Below, one piece after another: positions 16,820-24,617 of a stretch of DNA of 64,000 nucleotides. The position numbers and the translations under genes were made by a program. Each line of letters begins with the position of its first letter. Position 1 is the first letter of the stretch. Source of the DNA: Agrococcus sp. SL85 (GTDB taxonomy: Bacteria; Actinomycetota; Actinomycetes; Actinomycetales; Microbacteriaceae); NCBI RefSeq assembly GCF_026625845.1, contig NZ_CP113066.1, positions 1,116,001 to 1,180,000 of the forward strand, given 5' to 3'. The notes beneath the pieces were generated by a model. It saw only the letters and a program-made list of their open reading frames with translations, was not told the DNA's origin and ran no database searches.

Positions 16820-17929
16820 ATGCCAGAGATCGACTTCCAGACGATTGAACTGGAACACCTCTATTTCGACCCGGAGAACCCCCGACTGCCGCTTAGCGTT
16901 GACGGTGACGACGAGCGTCAGGTGCTCGAATGGATGCTTGACGATGCCGGCCTGGTTGAATTGATGGGGTCGATCGCTGTCAACGGTTATTTTGCTGCGG
17001 AGCCGCTCCTCGTCACGAAAAGGAAGAGCGGCGACGGATACTGGGTGCTCGAGGGGAATCGACGTCTGGCAGCGGTTCGGTTGCTTAACGAGCCTTCGCT
17101 GGCGCCGATAAGGCGCCAGGCGGTCCATAAAATCGCTCATGAGGTTGCTGACGGTGTCGAGTTGACGAATTTGCCGTGTGCGGTGTTCGAGCGGCGTGAA
17201 GACGTGCTGGACTACCTGGGATACCGCCACATCACAGGCGTAAAACAATGGGAGCCTGAGGCGAAAGCGCGTTACCTGCAGTCGCTGTACCTATTGCATA
17301 GGGACTCGGCCGGGGGTGACATCTACCGCGTCATAGCGCGCCTGATCGGTAGTCGCTCCGATTATGTTGTGCGCCTTCTCGCGTCGCTCGCTCTTCATGA
17401 TCAAATGCGAACAGATCAGCGCCTCGCGCAGCAACTTGCGGCGAGCGCGATTCCCTTCTCGTTGCTGACCCTGGCAATGAGTTACGAGACTATCGTCAAA
17501 TACCTGGGTTTAGATGCGCTGGAGGTTGCGGTAGTCGAATCAGAACAGGGCCCCGCTGATGCTGAAGCGCTCCGCGACGTAGCAACCTGGCTCTACCGAG
17601 AACTTCCGGATCTCGGGCGCACGCAATTGGGTGAGAGCCACAACATGAAACTGCTCGCCCAATCTCTATCCAATGATCGGGGCGTGGATGCGCTTCGAAA
17701 CGGTGAGATAGTGGAGGAGGCTGCACGTGCCTCTATCGATCCAGACGCGCTCATCGTCAGGGCGATTAGGCAGTCGATCGAGCGCCTCGTGATCGCCCAG
17801 AGTTTGCTTCATCGATCCGAAGTCACAGATGCCACTCTGCAGGCCGTCGAGGAGATCGAGGACCTTGTCGACCAACTAGGCGGCGCGATCCGTCGAAAAG
17901 CCAAGCGCAATATGGTCCAGGATGCTTAA
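16820..17929 (+). CDS. ParB/Srx-fold protein of a putative defence module
   Basis: This 369-residue protein has an N-terminal ParB-like domain: ELEHLYFDPENPRLPLSVDG, then GYFAAEPLLVTKR and the nucleotide-binding box VLEGNRRLAAVRLL. A KorB/ParB-like helix-turn-helix (IARLIGSRSDYVVRLL) lies near residues 175-190, and the C-terminal half is helical. ParB domains bind CTP in chromosome partition, but in accessory islands such proteins occur with nucleases. The ATG at 16820 is chosen for its GAGGAG ribosome site. The gene overlaps the next one by 8 bp. Codon use is clearly richer in A/T than the flanking chromosome, a sign of transfer. No ParA is present, so plasmid partition is unlikely. Confidence 0.75.
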   Translation: MPEIDFQTIELEHLYFDPENPRLPLSVDGDDERQVLEWMLDDAGLVELMGSIAVNGYFAAEPLLVTKRKSGDGYWVLEGNRRLAAVRLLNEPSLAPIRRQAVHKIAHEVADGVELTNLPCAVFERREDVLDYLGYRHITGVKQWEPEAKARYLQSLYLLHRDSAGGDIYRVIARLIGSRSDYVVRLLASLALHDQMRTDQRLAQQLAASAIPFSLLTLAMSYETIVKYLGLDALEVAVVESEQGPADAEALRDVATWLYRELPDLGRTQLGESHNMKLLAQSLSNDRGVDALRNGEIVEEAARASIDPDALIVRAIRQSIERLVIAQSLLHRSEVTDATLQAVEEIEDLVDQLGGAIRRKAKRNMVQDA

Positions 17930-19001
17930 GCACGTTCGGATCCCGAAGCAGAGTGAGTTGCACCACTGGGCGGACTTCGTCGAACTGAGGTGTCTGGTCG
18001 ATGTCGACGGCCGCTTCAGTGGCGAGCGCCTGCTGACCGCTAAGAAGCAGGGCATCGACACGGGTGAGGGCGTCGCTGAAGCGCAGGACCAAAGTGAAAC
18101 CGACGCGATCGATCAATTGCTTGGTAGCGATGGTCCGCAGCTCGGCGATCTCCTCGTCGACTTCGGGGCGAAAGCGGATGACGACGAAGTCGAGCCCGAG
18201 GCAGACGAGGAGGAAGATTCGTTCGGCAGAAGTGCTGAAGTCGCGGACAATCTCGACAACTGGGCGAAGAGGATCTTCGTTCTGTTAGGAGAGCGGGCTG
18301 ATTCGCTTGGAGTGGCGTACCCTTTCGATGTCGATACGCCGGGGATGACAATAGTATCGCGCGACAAAGACGACATGCGCCGCCGATATGTCTTCTTTTT
18401 GATAGCTTCGTCGCTGGGGCGACTAGATGCGTCGCCTCAGGCAAGAGTCCCTGCCGAGTTCGAGCGTGTTTCGCTCCAATTGTTGCGCATTATGTTGCCA
18501 GTGCCTTTCGAGATTGACCATTTCGGCACTGCGGGAAGGGGTGGGAGTAGGTTCGACGGAGGCATCTTCGATCGGATCTGCCAACTTGCGGATGTCCTTA
18601 ATGGCGCCGTATTGTGCTCGCGCGATACTTTCCATCCCAAAGACAACGGCGACAATGGCTTGGATATTGTTGCGTGGCTACCGTATGCGGATCCTGGCCA
18701 GGGAATTGCATCATTTTTTTGTCAATGCGCGTGCGGAATTGAGTGGGAGCCGAAGCAGGCTGAGCCTGCCTACAATCGCTGGCGTCGTTACATCGATCTT
18801 GCTAGTCCGCCGGCCACCGTCGTCATTACTCCCCAATATTTTCGTCAGTATCGCGAGCACTGGTATGTGGACGAAGAAGTCTCGGGAATCCTACTCGACC
18901 GCCTCCGCTGCCTCCGCTTGACTACAGAGACTTCCGAGCTCTCGGAATATGAGCGATCGGTCGTGGAAGCAGTGTGGAAGCCGCATCCCGATTTGGGCTA
19001 A
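17922..19001 (+). CDS. Predicted PD-(D/E)XK-like nuclease, partner of the ParB-like protein
   Basis: This 359-residue protein starts inside the 3' end of the ParB-like gene (8-bp overlap). After an acidic linker (EVEPEADEEED, about residues 87-97) comes a helical part and then a segment that resembles a restriction-endonuclease-like core: FERVSLQLLRIMLP, GDNGLDIVAWLPY and FFCQCACGIEWEPK, i.e. a candidate E...D...Q-x-C-x-C-G arrangement in which Gln replaces the usual second acid. I infer a DNA-acting effector, with the ParB-like protein as regulator or DNA reader. The family is not one I can name. The sequence is visibly A/T-rich for this genome (for example the T7 run near 18713). Confidence 0.6.
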   Translation: MLKHVRIPKQSELHHWADFVELRCLVDVDGRFSGERLLTAKKQGIDTGEGVAEAQDQSETDAIDQLLGSDGPQLGDLLVDFGAKADDDEVEPEADEEEDSFGRSAEVADNLDNWAKRIFVLLGERADSLGVAYPFDVDTPGMTIVSRDKDDMRRRYVFFLIASSLGRLDASPQARVPAEFERVSLQLLRIMLPVPFEIDHFGTAGRGGSRFDGGIFDRICQLADVLNGAVLCSRDTFHPKDNGDNGLDIVAWLPYADPGQGIASFFCQCACGIEWEPKQAEPAYNRWRRYIDLASPPATVVITPQYFRQYREHWYVDEEVSGILLDRLRCLRLTTETSELSEYERSVVEAVWKPHPDLG

Positions 19002-19086
19002 TCCGCTCGATCACACGGTAGTCGGGACCGCGATGCGCCATCTCTCCGTCGTTCCGGAACGGTGCGCTCACGCACGGTCCAATGGC

Positions 19087-19515
19087 TCACCAATACCCCA
19101 CCGAATAGTCCTTCAGGAACACCCCGAACAGGTCCTCGCCGGCCTCGCCGCGAACGATCGGGTCGTACGCGCGGGCAGCGCCGTCGACGAGATCCAAAGG
19201 AGCGTGGAAGCCTTCCTCCGCCAGCCGCACCTTCGTGAAGTGCGGGCGCTCGTCGGTGATCGAGCCGGTGTCGACGGCGGTCATGAGGATGCGGTCCGAC
19301 TCGAACATCTCGCGGGCGCTCGTGCGCGTGAGCATGTTGAGCGCGGCCTTCGCCATGTTCGTGTGCGGGTGGCCGGGGCCCTTGTAGCCGCGGCCGAACA
19401 CGCCCTCCATCGCCGAGACGTTCACGACGTAGGTGCGGCGCGCGCCGGAGGCGGCCATCGCCGGCCGCAGCTTCGACACGAGCAGGAACGGCGCCGTCAT
19501 GTTCGCCAGCTGCAC
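19087..19515 (-). pseudogene. 3' fragment of a zinc-ribbon SDR gene
   Basis: These 142 codons match the last 142 codons of the intact SDR gene at 24618 with only about 4 amino-acid changes (GSITDE for GWITDE, ARAYDP for ARVYDP, DYSVGYW for DYAVGAW), but roughly 7% of bases differ, mostly at third positions. The fragment keeps the proper stop and begins abruptly at GTGCAGCTGGC, so the first 390 codons are missing. It marks the right end of the foreign island. It contains YVVNVSAMEGVFG, part of the active-site region, but no cofactor-binding domain, so it cannot be a working enzyme. Confidence 0.9.
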
Positions 19516-19531
19516 GACGGCCGCTGAGCGC

Positions 19532-19741
19532 TCAGCCGCGTCGCGCCTCCCGTGGTGCCGGAGGCGGCGGCACCTCCTTGGCGAGCAGCACGTCGCGCAG
19601 CGCGACGGTCACGTCGCCAGCGCGCGTTCGCACCACGCACGACGCCGCATCCCGCGACACCAGCTCGCCCAGCGCATCCGAGGCGCGGTGCGTGTCGCCG
19701 TGCAGCCGGTAGCGCACCACCACCCGCGTGCCCAGAGGCAC
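19532..19741 (-). CDS. Small SH3-like protein related to the N-terminal domain of Rv0428c
   Basis: This 69-residue protein (GTG start at 19741) begins MPLGTRVVVRYRLHGDTHRA and continues DALGELVSRDAASCVVRTRA, then DVTVALRDVLLAKEVPPPPA. This pattern is the beta-barrel domain found at the N-terminus of actinobacterial Rv0428c/Cg3035-type acetyltransferases. Here it stands alone with a stop after PREARRG. It lies 38 bp downstream of the M18 aminopeptidase gene on the same strand and probably shares its transcript. The stop falls in a 14-bp palindrome at the island junction. The function is unknown; nucleic-acid or ligand binding is possible. Confidence 0.6.
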   Translation of the reverse strand: MPLGTRVVVRYRLHGDTHRASDALGELVSRDAASCVVRTRAGDVTVALRDVLLAKEVPPPPAPREARRG

Positions 19742-19779
19742 ACCGTTCAGCAGTGCCAAAGCGGCAGCAGCCCCCAACG

Positions 19780-21072
19780 TCAGCCCGCGAAGAACGCGCC
19801 GGCCGCCCGCGTCAGGTCGGCCAGGTCGTTGACGCCCGCCAGCTCGCGCGCCGAGTGCATCGAGAGGATCGGGATGCCCACGTCGACCGTGCGGATGCCG
19901 AGGCGCGTGGCCGTGATCGGGCCGATCGTCGAGCCGCACGGCACCGTGTTGTTCGAGACGAACTCCTGTGAGGCGACGCCTGCAGCCGAGCACCAGCCGT
20001 GCCAGGCCGCGGCGCCCGCGCCGTCGGTCGCGTAGCGCTGGTTGGCGTTGATCTTCAGGATCGGGCCGGAGCCGAGCAGCGGCAGCACCTCGGGGTCGTG
20101 CTTCTCGGCGAAGTTCGGGTGCACCGAGTGGCCCACGTCGCTCGAGACGTGCCAGGAGGCGGCGAGCGCGCGCATCCGCTCCTCGCGCGAGGCGCCGAGG
20201 CCCAGGCCGATGCGCTCGAGCACGTCCTCCAGGAACGGGCCGGCCGCGCCCGAGCGGGTGGCCGATCCGATCTCCTCGTGGTCGAAGATCGCGAGCACGG
20301 GGATGTGCGGGGCGTCGAAGCCGTCGGCGGCCGCGGCGAGCGCGACGGCGCCCGCGTGCACGCTCGCGAGGTCGTCGAGGCGGCCGGCGGCGAAGAACGC
20401 GTCGTCCTTGCCGAACACGGCGCCGCGCGCCGCATCCGCCGTGACGATGTCGTAGCCGCGGATGCGCGCGGCGTCGACGCCGGCGGATGCCGCGAGCTCG
20501 CCCAGCAGGTCGGCCGAGTCGGCCTGGCCGAGGCCCCAGACGGGCTGCGTGTGGCGCTGGCGGTCGAGGGTGAGCCCGTCGTTCGCGGCGCGGTCGAGGT
20601 GGATCGCCAGCTGCGGCAGGCGCAGCAGCGGGCCGGAGTCGGCGAGCGCCTCGGTGCCGTCGTCGAGCACGAGGCGGCCGGCGAGGCGCAGCTCGCGGTC
20701 GAGCCACGAGTTCAGCAGCGGCCCGCCGTAGACCTCCACGCCCGCCTGCAGCCAGCCGAAGCGGCCGGTGGTGGGCTGGGGCTTCAGCTTGAAGCCGGGG
20801 GAGTCGGTGTGGGCGCCGAAGACGCGCACGGGCGTCGTCGCCGCGGCGCCGGCGGGCACGATCCACGCGATGAGCGCGCCGTCGCGCACCACGAGGTAGC
20901 GGCCTGGGACTTGCGGCCAGGCCTCGGTCTCGTCGAGCGGCCGGAAGCCCGCGGCCTCGAGGCGGCGCGCCACCTCGGCCGCCGCGTGGAAGCTCGAGGG
21001 GGAGGCGGCGACGAAGTCGGCGAGGTCCTCGGCGTGGGCGAGCGGCTCGACGGTCGTGGGCGCTGCGGGCAC
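19780..21072 (-). CDS. M18 family aminopeptidase
   Basis: This 430-residue cytoplasmic zinc peptidase removes N-terminal (typically acidic) residues from peptides. The metal-binding His-Asp is in VFGAHTDSPGFKLKP, the catalytic and zinc-binding glutamates are in AIFDHEEIGS, another Asp is in VSSDVGHSVHPN, and the last His is in ILSMHSARELAG. The length matches bacterial ApeB-type enzymes. It has a GTG start at 21072 with TGGAGG about eight bases upstream. It lies between the DUF3054 gene and the small SH3-like gene on the same strand. Confidence 0.92.
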   Translation of the reverse strand: MPAAPTTVEPLAHAEDLADFVAASPSSFHAAAEVARRLEAAGFRPLDETEAWPQVPGRYLVVRDGALIAWIVPAGAAATTPVRVFGAHTDSPGFKLKPQPTTGRFGWLQAGVEVYGGPLLNSWLDRELRLAGRLVLDDGTEALADSGPLLRLPQLAIHLDRAANDGLTLDRQRHTQPVWGLGQADSADLLGELAASAGVDAARIRGYDIVTADAARGAVFGKDDAFFAAGRLDDLASVHAGAVALAAAADGFDAPHIPVLAIFDHEEIGSATRSGAAGPFLEDVLERIGLGLGASREERMRALAASWHVSSDVGHSVHPNFAEKHDPEVLPLLGSGPILKINANQRYATDGAGAAAWHGWCSAAGVASQEFVSNNTVPCGSTIGPITATRLGIRTVDVGIPILSMHSARELAGVNDLADLTRAAGAFFAG

Positions 21073-21146
21073 GGGGGAACCTCCAGGTCGGTGCGGTGCA
21101 GCGAGCCTATCGAGGCGGCCCGGCGGCCCGGTCGCGGTGCGCGACC

Positions 21147-21557
21147 TCAGGAGGCGCGGCGCTCGCGCGCCCGGCGCAGCGAGCCGGCCAGCAGCCGCCA
21201 CCCGACCAGCAGCACGAGCAGCGTGAGGGTCGCGACGATCACGAACGGCAGCGCGATGCCCTCGCCCAGCAGGAAGCGGCCGACGAGGCCCAGCACCAGC
21301 GTGATCGCCCACACCGGCAGGCCGGTCCGCACGGCGGCGAGCGGCGCGCGCCACGCGAGCGTCACGAGCCACGCGATGGCGAGCCCCACCAGGAACGGCA
21401 GCGCCACCATCGTCACGCCCCACGACGACACCTCGCCGTCGTTGTGGCTCGCGAGCCCCACGGCGGCGAAGAGCAGCACCACGGCCACGTCGGCGACGAG
21501 CGCGAGCACGAGGTCGCGCGCCGAGACGGGGGTGCGGGCGGGAGCGGTGTCGGGCAT
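21147..21557 (-). CDS. DUF3054 membrane protein
   Basis: This 136-residue protein has four hydrophobic helices. DLVLALVADVAVVLLFAAVG with SHNDGEVSSWGVTMVALPFL and TGLPVWAITLVLGLVGRFLL is the DUF3054 pattern found widely in actinobacteria and haloarchaea. The biochemical role is unknown. It lies 74 bp upstream of the aminopeptidase gene on the same strand and diverges from the SH3 protein gene. Confidence 0.85.
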   Translation of the reverse strand: MPDTAPARTPVSARDLVLALVADVAVVLLFAAVGLASHNDGEVSSWGVTMVALPFLVGLAIAWLVTLAWRAPLAAVRTGLPVWAITLVLGLVGRFLLGEGIALPFVIVATLTLLVLLVGWRLLAGSLRRARERRAS

Positions 21558-21621
21558 CCCGTCAGGCTACTCCGGAGCCGGTTCGCGGGCGCATGTCAGG
21601 GGCACGGGGCACCATGCCTGC

Positions 21622-21987
21622 ATGACCGAGGAGCGCATCGCCATCGACGACCACGAGATCCCCGACGGCTCGCCCCTCGCGCTCGCCGTCGGCGACGCCG
21701 TGTCGGTCGGCGACCGCGACTCCACGTGGCCCGCGTTCGTGTTCGTCGAGACGGCGGAGGGCCGCGCCGGTTGGGTGCCGGCCCGCCACCTCTCGGGCCC
21801 CGGCCCCCGCGCCGAGGCCGTCGCCGCCTACGACACCACCGAGCTGCCCGTGCACGCGGGCGAGCGCGTGGCCGTGCTCGAGGACGACGTGGAGTCCGGC
21901 TGGTGCTGGTGCCAGGCCGCCGACGGCCGCGAGGGCTGGGTGCCGCACGAGGTGCTGGAGCCCGTGCCGGCCCGGCAGGTCTCGTGA
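21622..21987 (+). CDS. Protein with two SH3-like repeats
   Basis: This 121-residue protein is built from two variant SH3 units: LALAVGDAVSVGDRDSTWPA...GWVPARHL and TTELPVHAGERVAVLEDDVE...GWVPHEVL. Each ends in the GWVP motif typical of bacterial/eukaryotic-like SH3 domains. No signal peptide is seen, so it is likely cytoplasmic. The ATG is at 21622. SH3 domains usually mediate protein or peptide binding; the partner is unknown. The gene is divergent from DUF3054 and convergent with GPP34, with a 63-bp palindrome between. Confidence 0.75.
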   Translation: MTEERIAIDDHEIPDGSPLALAVGDAVSVGDRDSTWPAFVFVETAEGRAGWVPARHLSGPGPRAEAVAAYDTTELPVHAGERVAVLEDDVESGWCWCQAADGREGWVPHEVLEPVPARQVS

Positions 21988-22123
21988 CGCGTGCGGCCGG
22001 CTGCCGCGTGCTCGTCGCCTCGCGGCAGCTGCGCTGAACCGCGCCATGGGTAGGGCATCGCGCAGAGCGCCGTGCCCTGCCGACTGGCCGGTCGAGACCG
22101 GGCGGGAGTGTGCCTGCTGCTCT

Positions 22124-22186
22124 TTCAACCGGTTCAGTGGTCGGCGGACGCGATCGTCGCGCCTGCCGACCACAGAGCCGGTCGAG
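22124..22186. repeat. 63-bp palindromic repeat, family 1 copy B
   Basis: Same element as at 1791: TTCAACCGG at one end and CCGGTCGAG at the other, with inner GTGGTCGGC / GCCGACCAC arms. It lies between the convergent SH3-protein and GPP34 genes. Confidence 0.85.
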
Positions 22187-22197
22187 ATGCCCGGCGG

Positions 22198-22917
22198 TCA
22201 GCCCTTCGGCAGCACCGCCGCCGCGATCGTCACGTTGCCGACGATGATGGCGGTCATCGTGCGGGCCACGGCCTGCGCCGCGGCGTCCGCGCCCCAGTTG
22301 CCCTGCTCGAGCTCCTTCGCGCGCACCGCGACCGCCGTGCCCCACGGGATCTCGCGGTGCAGCTGCGGCAGCGCGCCGCTGGCCGACACGAGCGCCGCGA
22401 GCGCCCCCACCCGCTCCGAGGGCGCCTCGCCGTCCACGAGCACGGCCCGCACCGCGGCGACGAGTGCCGCGCGCCGTTCGCCGCCGTCGCCCTCGAGCAC
22501 CCGCGTCTCGAAGAGCCCGAAGGCCCGCCGCACGCCGCGCTCGATGTCGCCGCGCGCGACGAGCCGCTCGAGCACCGGCTCGCGCAGCTGCGGCCCGACC
22601 GCGGCGAGCACCGTCTGCACGCCGCGCGGCTTCTGGGCGACGTAGTCCCAGGCGCGGCGCAGCAGCGGATCGGCCGGCACCGCATCCGTCGCGCGCACGC
22701 GGCCGACGCCACCCGCGACCTCCGCGCGCACGTGGCCGCGCATCCCGAGCTCCGCCAGCACCGCGCCGGCGAGGGCGTAGAGCAGCACGCCCTCGGCGGC
22801 GATCACGCCGGTGCCGGAGGGGCCGGAGCCCGGCTGGAAGAGCACGAGCATGAGGTCCTCGGCGAGCGTCGGCTCGGCCTGCGGCACGGCGAGGCCGGTC
22901 AGGTCGTCGCCGCTCAC
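22198..22917 (-). CDS. GPP34 (GOLPH3/Vps74-like) family protein
   Basis: This 239-residue protein has the GPP34 pattern seen in actinobacteria: TLAEDLMLVLFQPGSG, a VLLYALAGAVLAELGM helix, YVAQKPRGVQTVLAAVG and ERLVARGDIERGVRR, and ends with a short hydrophobic helix. Eukaryotic relatives bind phosphoinositides on Golgi membranes; the bacterial role is not established. The GTG start at 22917 overlaps the stop of the upstream membrane-protein gene (GTGA), so the two are coupled, which fits a role at the membrane. Confidence 0.85.
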   Translation of the reverse strand: MSGDDLTGLAVPQAEPTLAEDLMLVLFQPGSGPSGTGVIAAEGVLLYALAGAVLAELGMRGHVRAEVAGGVGRVRATDAVPADPLLRRAWDYVAQKPRGVQTVLAAVGPQLREPVLERLVARGDIERGVRRAFGLFETRVLEGDGGERRAALVAAVRAVLVDGEAPSERVGALAALVSASGALPQLHREIPWGTAVAVRAKELEQGNWGADAAAQAVARTMTAIIVGNVTIAAAVLPKG

Positions 22918-23450
22918 GCGAGCACCGCCTGCACCGCCACCCACAGCAGCGTCGTGGTGAGCGTCGTCCACAGCACGATCGCGATGCCCTGCCACAGCAG
23001 CACCCAGCCGCGCGCGACGCCCGAGCCGACGAGCGTGGCCGCGGTGAAGTGCGTCGGGATCGCGAGCGGGCCGAGCAGGCTCGCGCCCGGCACGCCGAAG
23101 CGCACCAGCCAGCGCTTGAAGCGCTGCGTGCCCTTCGACTCGGGCTTGGCGGGCGGCTCGTGCTCGAGCGTCGCGATGCCGCCGCTGCCGCCCGAGCGGC
23201 GCGCGACCACCGCCTCGCGGGTGCGGGAGGTGACGAGCACCACGACGAGCACGGCGAGGAAGTTGCCGGCCGCGGCGGCGATGCCGGCGACGATCGGGTG
23301 GATGCCGCCGATCACGCCGATCGGGGCGCCACCCTCGCCCTCGATGAACGGGATCATGCCCGCGAGCATGACGACGAGCGGCTGCACGACCTCGGGCACC
23401 TGGGCCACGAGGTCCTGGAATCCTCGGATGAGGTCGACGATGGGGTTCAC
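22914..23450 (-). CDS. Small multidrug efflux-like membrane protein
   Basis: This 178-residue protein has four or five hydrophobic segments: VVQPLVVMLAGMIPFIEGEG, AGIAAAAGNFLAVLVVVLVT, then a charged loop (EHEPPAKPESKGTQRFKRW) and GVPGASLLGPLAIPTHFTAA. The PFIEGEGG and GPLAIPTHF motifs are those of actinobacterial proteins annotated as small multidrug efflux proteins. It starts at a GTG (23448-23450) and is coupled to the GPP34 gene downstream. Transport activity is inferred from annotation habits in relatives, not shown by motifs. Confidence 0.7.
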   Translation of the reverse strand: MNPIVDLIRGFQDLVAQVPEVVQPLVVMLAGMIPFIEGEGGAPIGVIGGIHPIVAGIAAAAGNFLAVLVVVLVTSRTREAVVARRSGGSGGIATLEHEPPAKPESKGTQRFKRWLVRFGVPGASLLGPLAIPTHFTAATLVGSGVARGWVLLWQGIAIVLWTTLTTTLLWVAVQAVLA

Positions 23451-23571
23451 GAGCGGCGCTCCTTCTGCGTCTGGTCTGCGTGCCGCCGGCGCTTCCGGCG
23501 ACGCATCCCAGTAGGCACCGTGTGGTCACCACAGGGTCAAGCGCGATCCTCGGATCGGGCTCCGCGCGGGG

Positions 23572-24468
23572 TCAGGAGGCCGCGGTGCCGTCGTGCTCCG
23601 TGCCGTCGTGCTCGGTGCTGTCGTGCTCGCCGCGGTCGCGCGCGCGGCCGTCGGCCTCCCGGGCCGCGGCGTCGCCCGCTGCCTCGCCGCCCTCCACCTC
23701 GGGCGACGCGGCGCCGGCGAGCGGCGGCAGCGGCGTGCCGCGCGCCTGGAGCAGCGCCCGCGCGGCGACCCCGGCGCGCGCGAGCACCTCCACCTGTGCC
23801 TCGTTGTAGAGCGTGACCACCGCCTCCACGAAGGTCGCCTGGCTGATGCGCTCGTCCTTCGCGAGCCGGCCCGCGGGGTCCTGCAGCCACGGGTAGTCGG
23901 TGAGGTGCTGCGCGAGCGAGGGGGCGAGCGCGTCGCCCAGCCGGATGCGCTCCGCCTCGGGCGCATCGGCCGGCAGCGCCTCGAACGCGCGCTCCGCCTC
24001 GCTCTCGATGTCGGCCGCGACCATCTGCCGCAGGTCGTCGAGCGCCTCGGAGTCGTACAGCTTCGACGAGATGTGGATCATCGACCGGTCGGCCTCGCTG
24101 AGCCGCGCGGCCACGCGCTCGAAGCCTCGCGGCGCGTGCGCGGGCGCATCCTCCGCGACGATCGCCGCGATGTCCTCGCGTGCCTGCTGCAGCTGCGCGA
24201 TGCGCTCCTCGAGCTGCGCGTCGACCTCGTGCAGCGCCTCCTGCGAGCCCTCGCCGCCCTCCTGCAGCAGCTGGATCTGCCCCAGCGGCACGCCCAGCTC
24301 GACGAGGCGCCGCACGCGCAGCAGAGCCACGAGATGCGGCACGCCGTACTGCTTGTAGCCGTTGACGCGTCGCTCGGGCTCGGCGAGCAGGCCGAGCTGG
24401 TGGTAGTGCCGCACCGCGTTGACGGTGGTGCCCGCCAGATCGGCGAGCTCGCGCGTGCTCCAGGCCAC
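23572..24468 (-). CDS. MerR family transcriptional regulator
   Basis: This 298-residue regulator has an N-terminal winged helix WSTRELADLAGTTVNAVRHY followed by LGLLAEPERRVNGYKQYG and a long coiled coil (about residues 70-110). There are no conserved metal-binding cysteines, so it probably senses an organic ligand through its large C-terminal domain (RSMIHISSKLYDSEALDDLR onward). The last 60 or so residues are a low-complexity acidic tail rich in Asp, Glu and His. It starts at GTG. No partner gene is adjacent, so the targets are unknown. Confidence 0.85.
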   Translation of the reverse strand: MAWSTRELADLAGTTVNAVRHYHQLGLLAEPERRVNGYKQYGVPHLVALLRVRRLVELGVPLGQIQLLQEGGEGSQEALHEVDAQLEERIAQLQQAREDIAAIVAEDAPAHAPRGFERVAARLSEADRSMIHISSKLYDSEALDDLRQMVAADIESEAERAFEALPADAPEAERIRLGDALAPSLAQHLTDYPWLQDPAGRLAKDERISQATFVEAVVTLYNEAQVEVLARAGVAARALLQARGTPLPPLAGAASPEVEGGEAAGDAAAREADGRARDRGEHDSTEHDGTEHDGTAAS

Positions 24469-24533
24469 GCCGCGACGCTAGCGCGGCAGCCTGCGCCCGC
24501 GCTGGCCGCTGCCCTTCGCCCGCTCGCGCCGAT

Positions 24534-24596
24534 CTCAACCGGCTCAGTGGTCGGCGGACGCGATAGTCGCGCCTGCCGACCACAGAACCGGTTGAG
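24534..24596. repeat. 63-bp palindromic repeat, family 1 copy C
   Basis: CTCAACCGG to CCGGTTGAG with the GTGGTCGGC / GCCGACCAC core. It lies just after the 3' end of the intact SDR gene (minus strand) and before the MerR gene, so it follows only one gene end here. Confidence 0.85.
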
Positions 24597-24617
24597 GATC
24601 CGGCAGCACCGGCAGGG

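Noticed and set aside
14100..19540. Flanking direct repeats (att sites) of the island
   Set aside because: No matching direct repeat longer than chance was found by eye between the left (14.1-14.24 kb) and right (19.0-19.54 kb) edges, and no integrase or tRNA is present.
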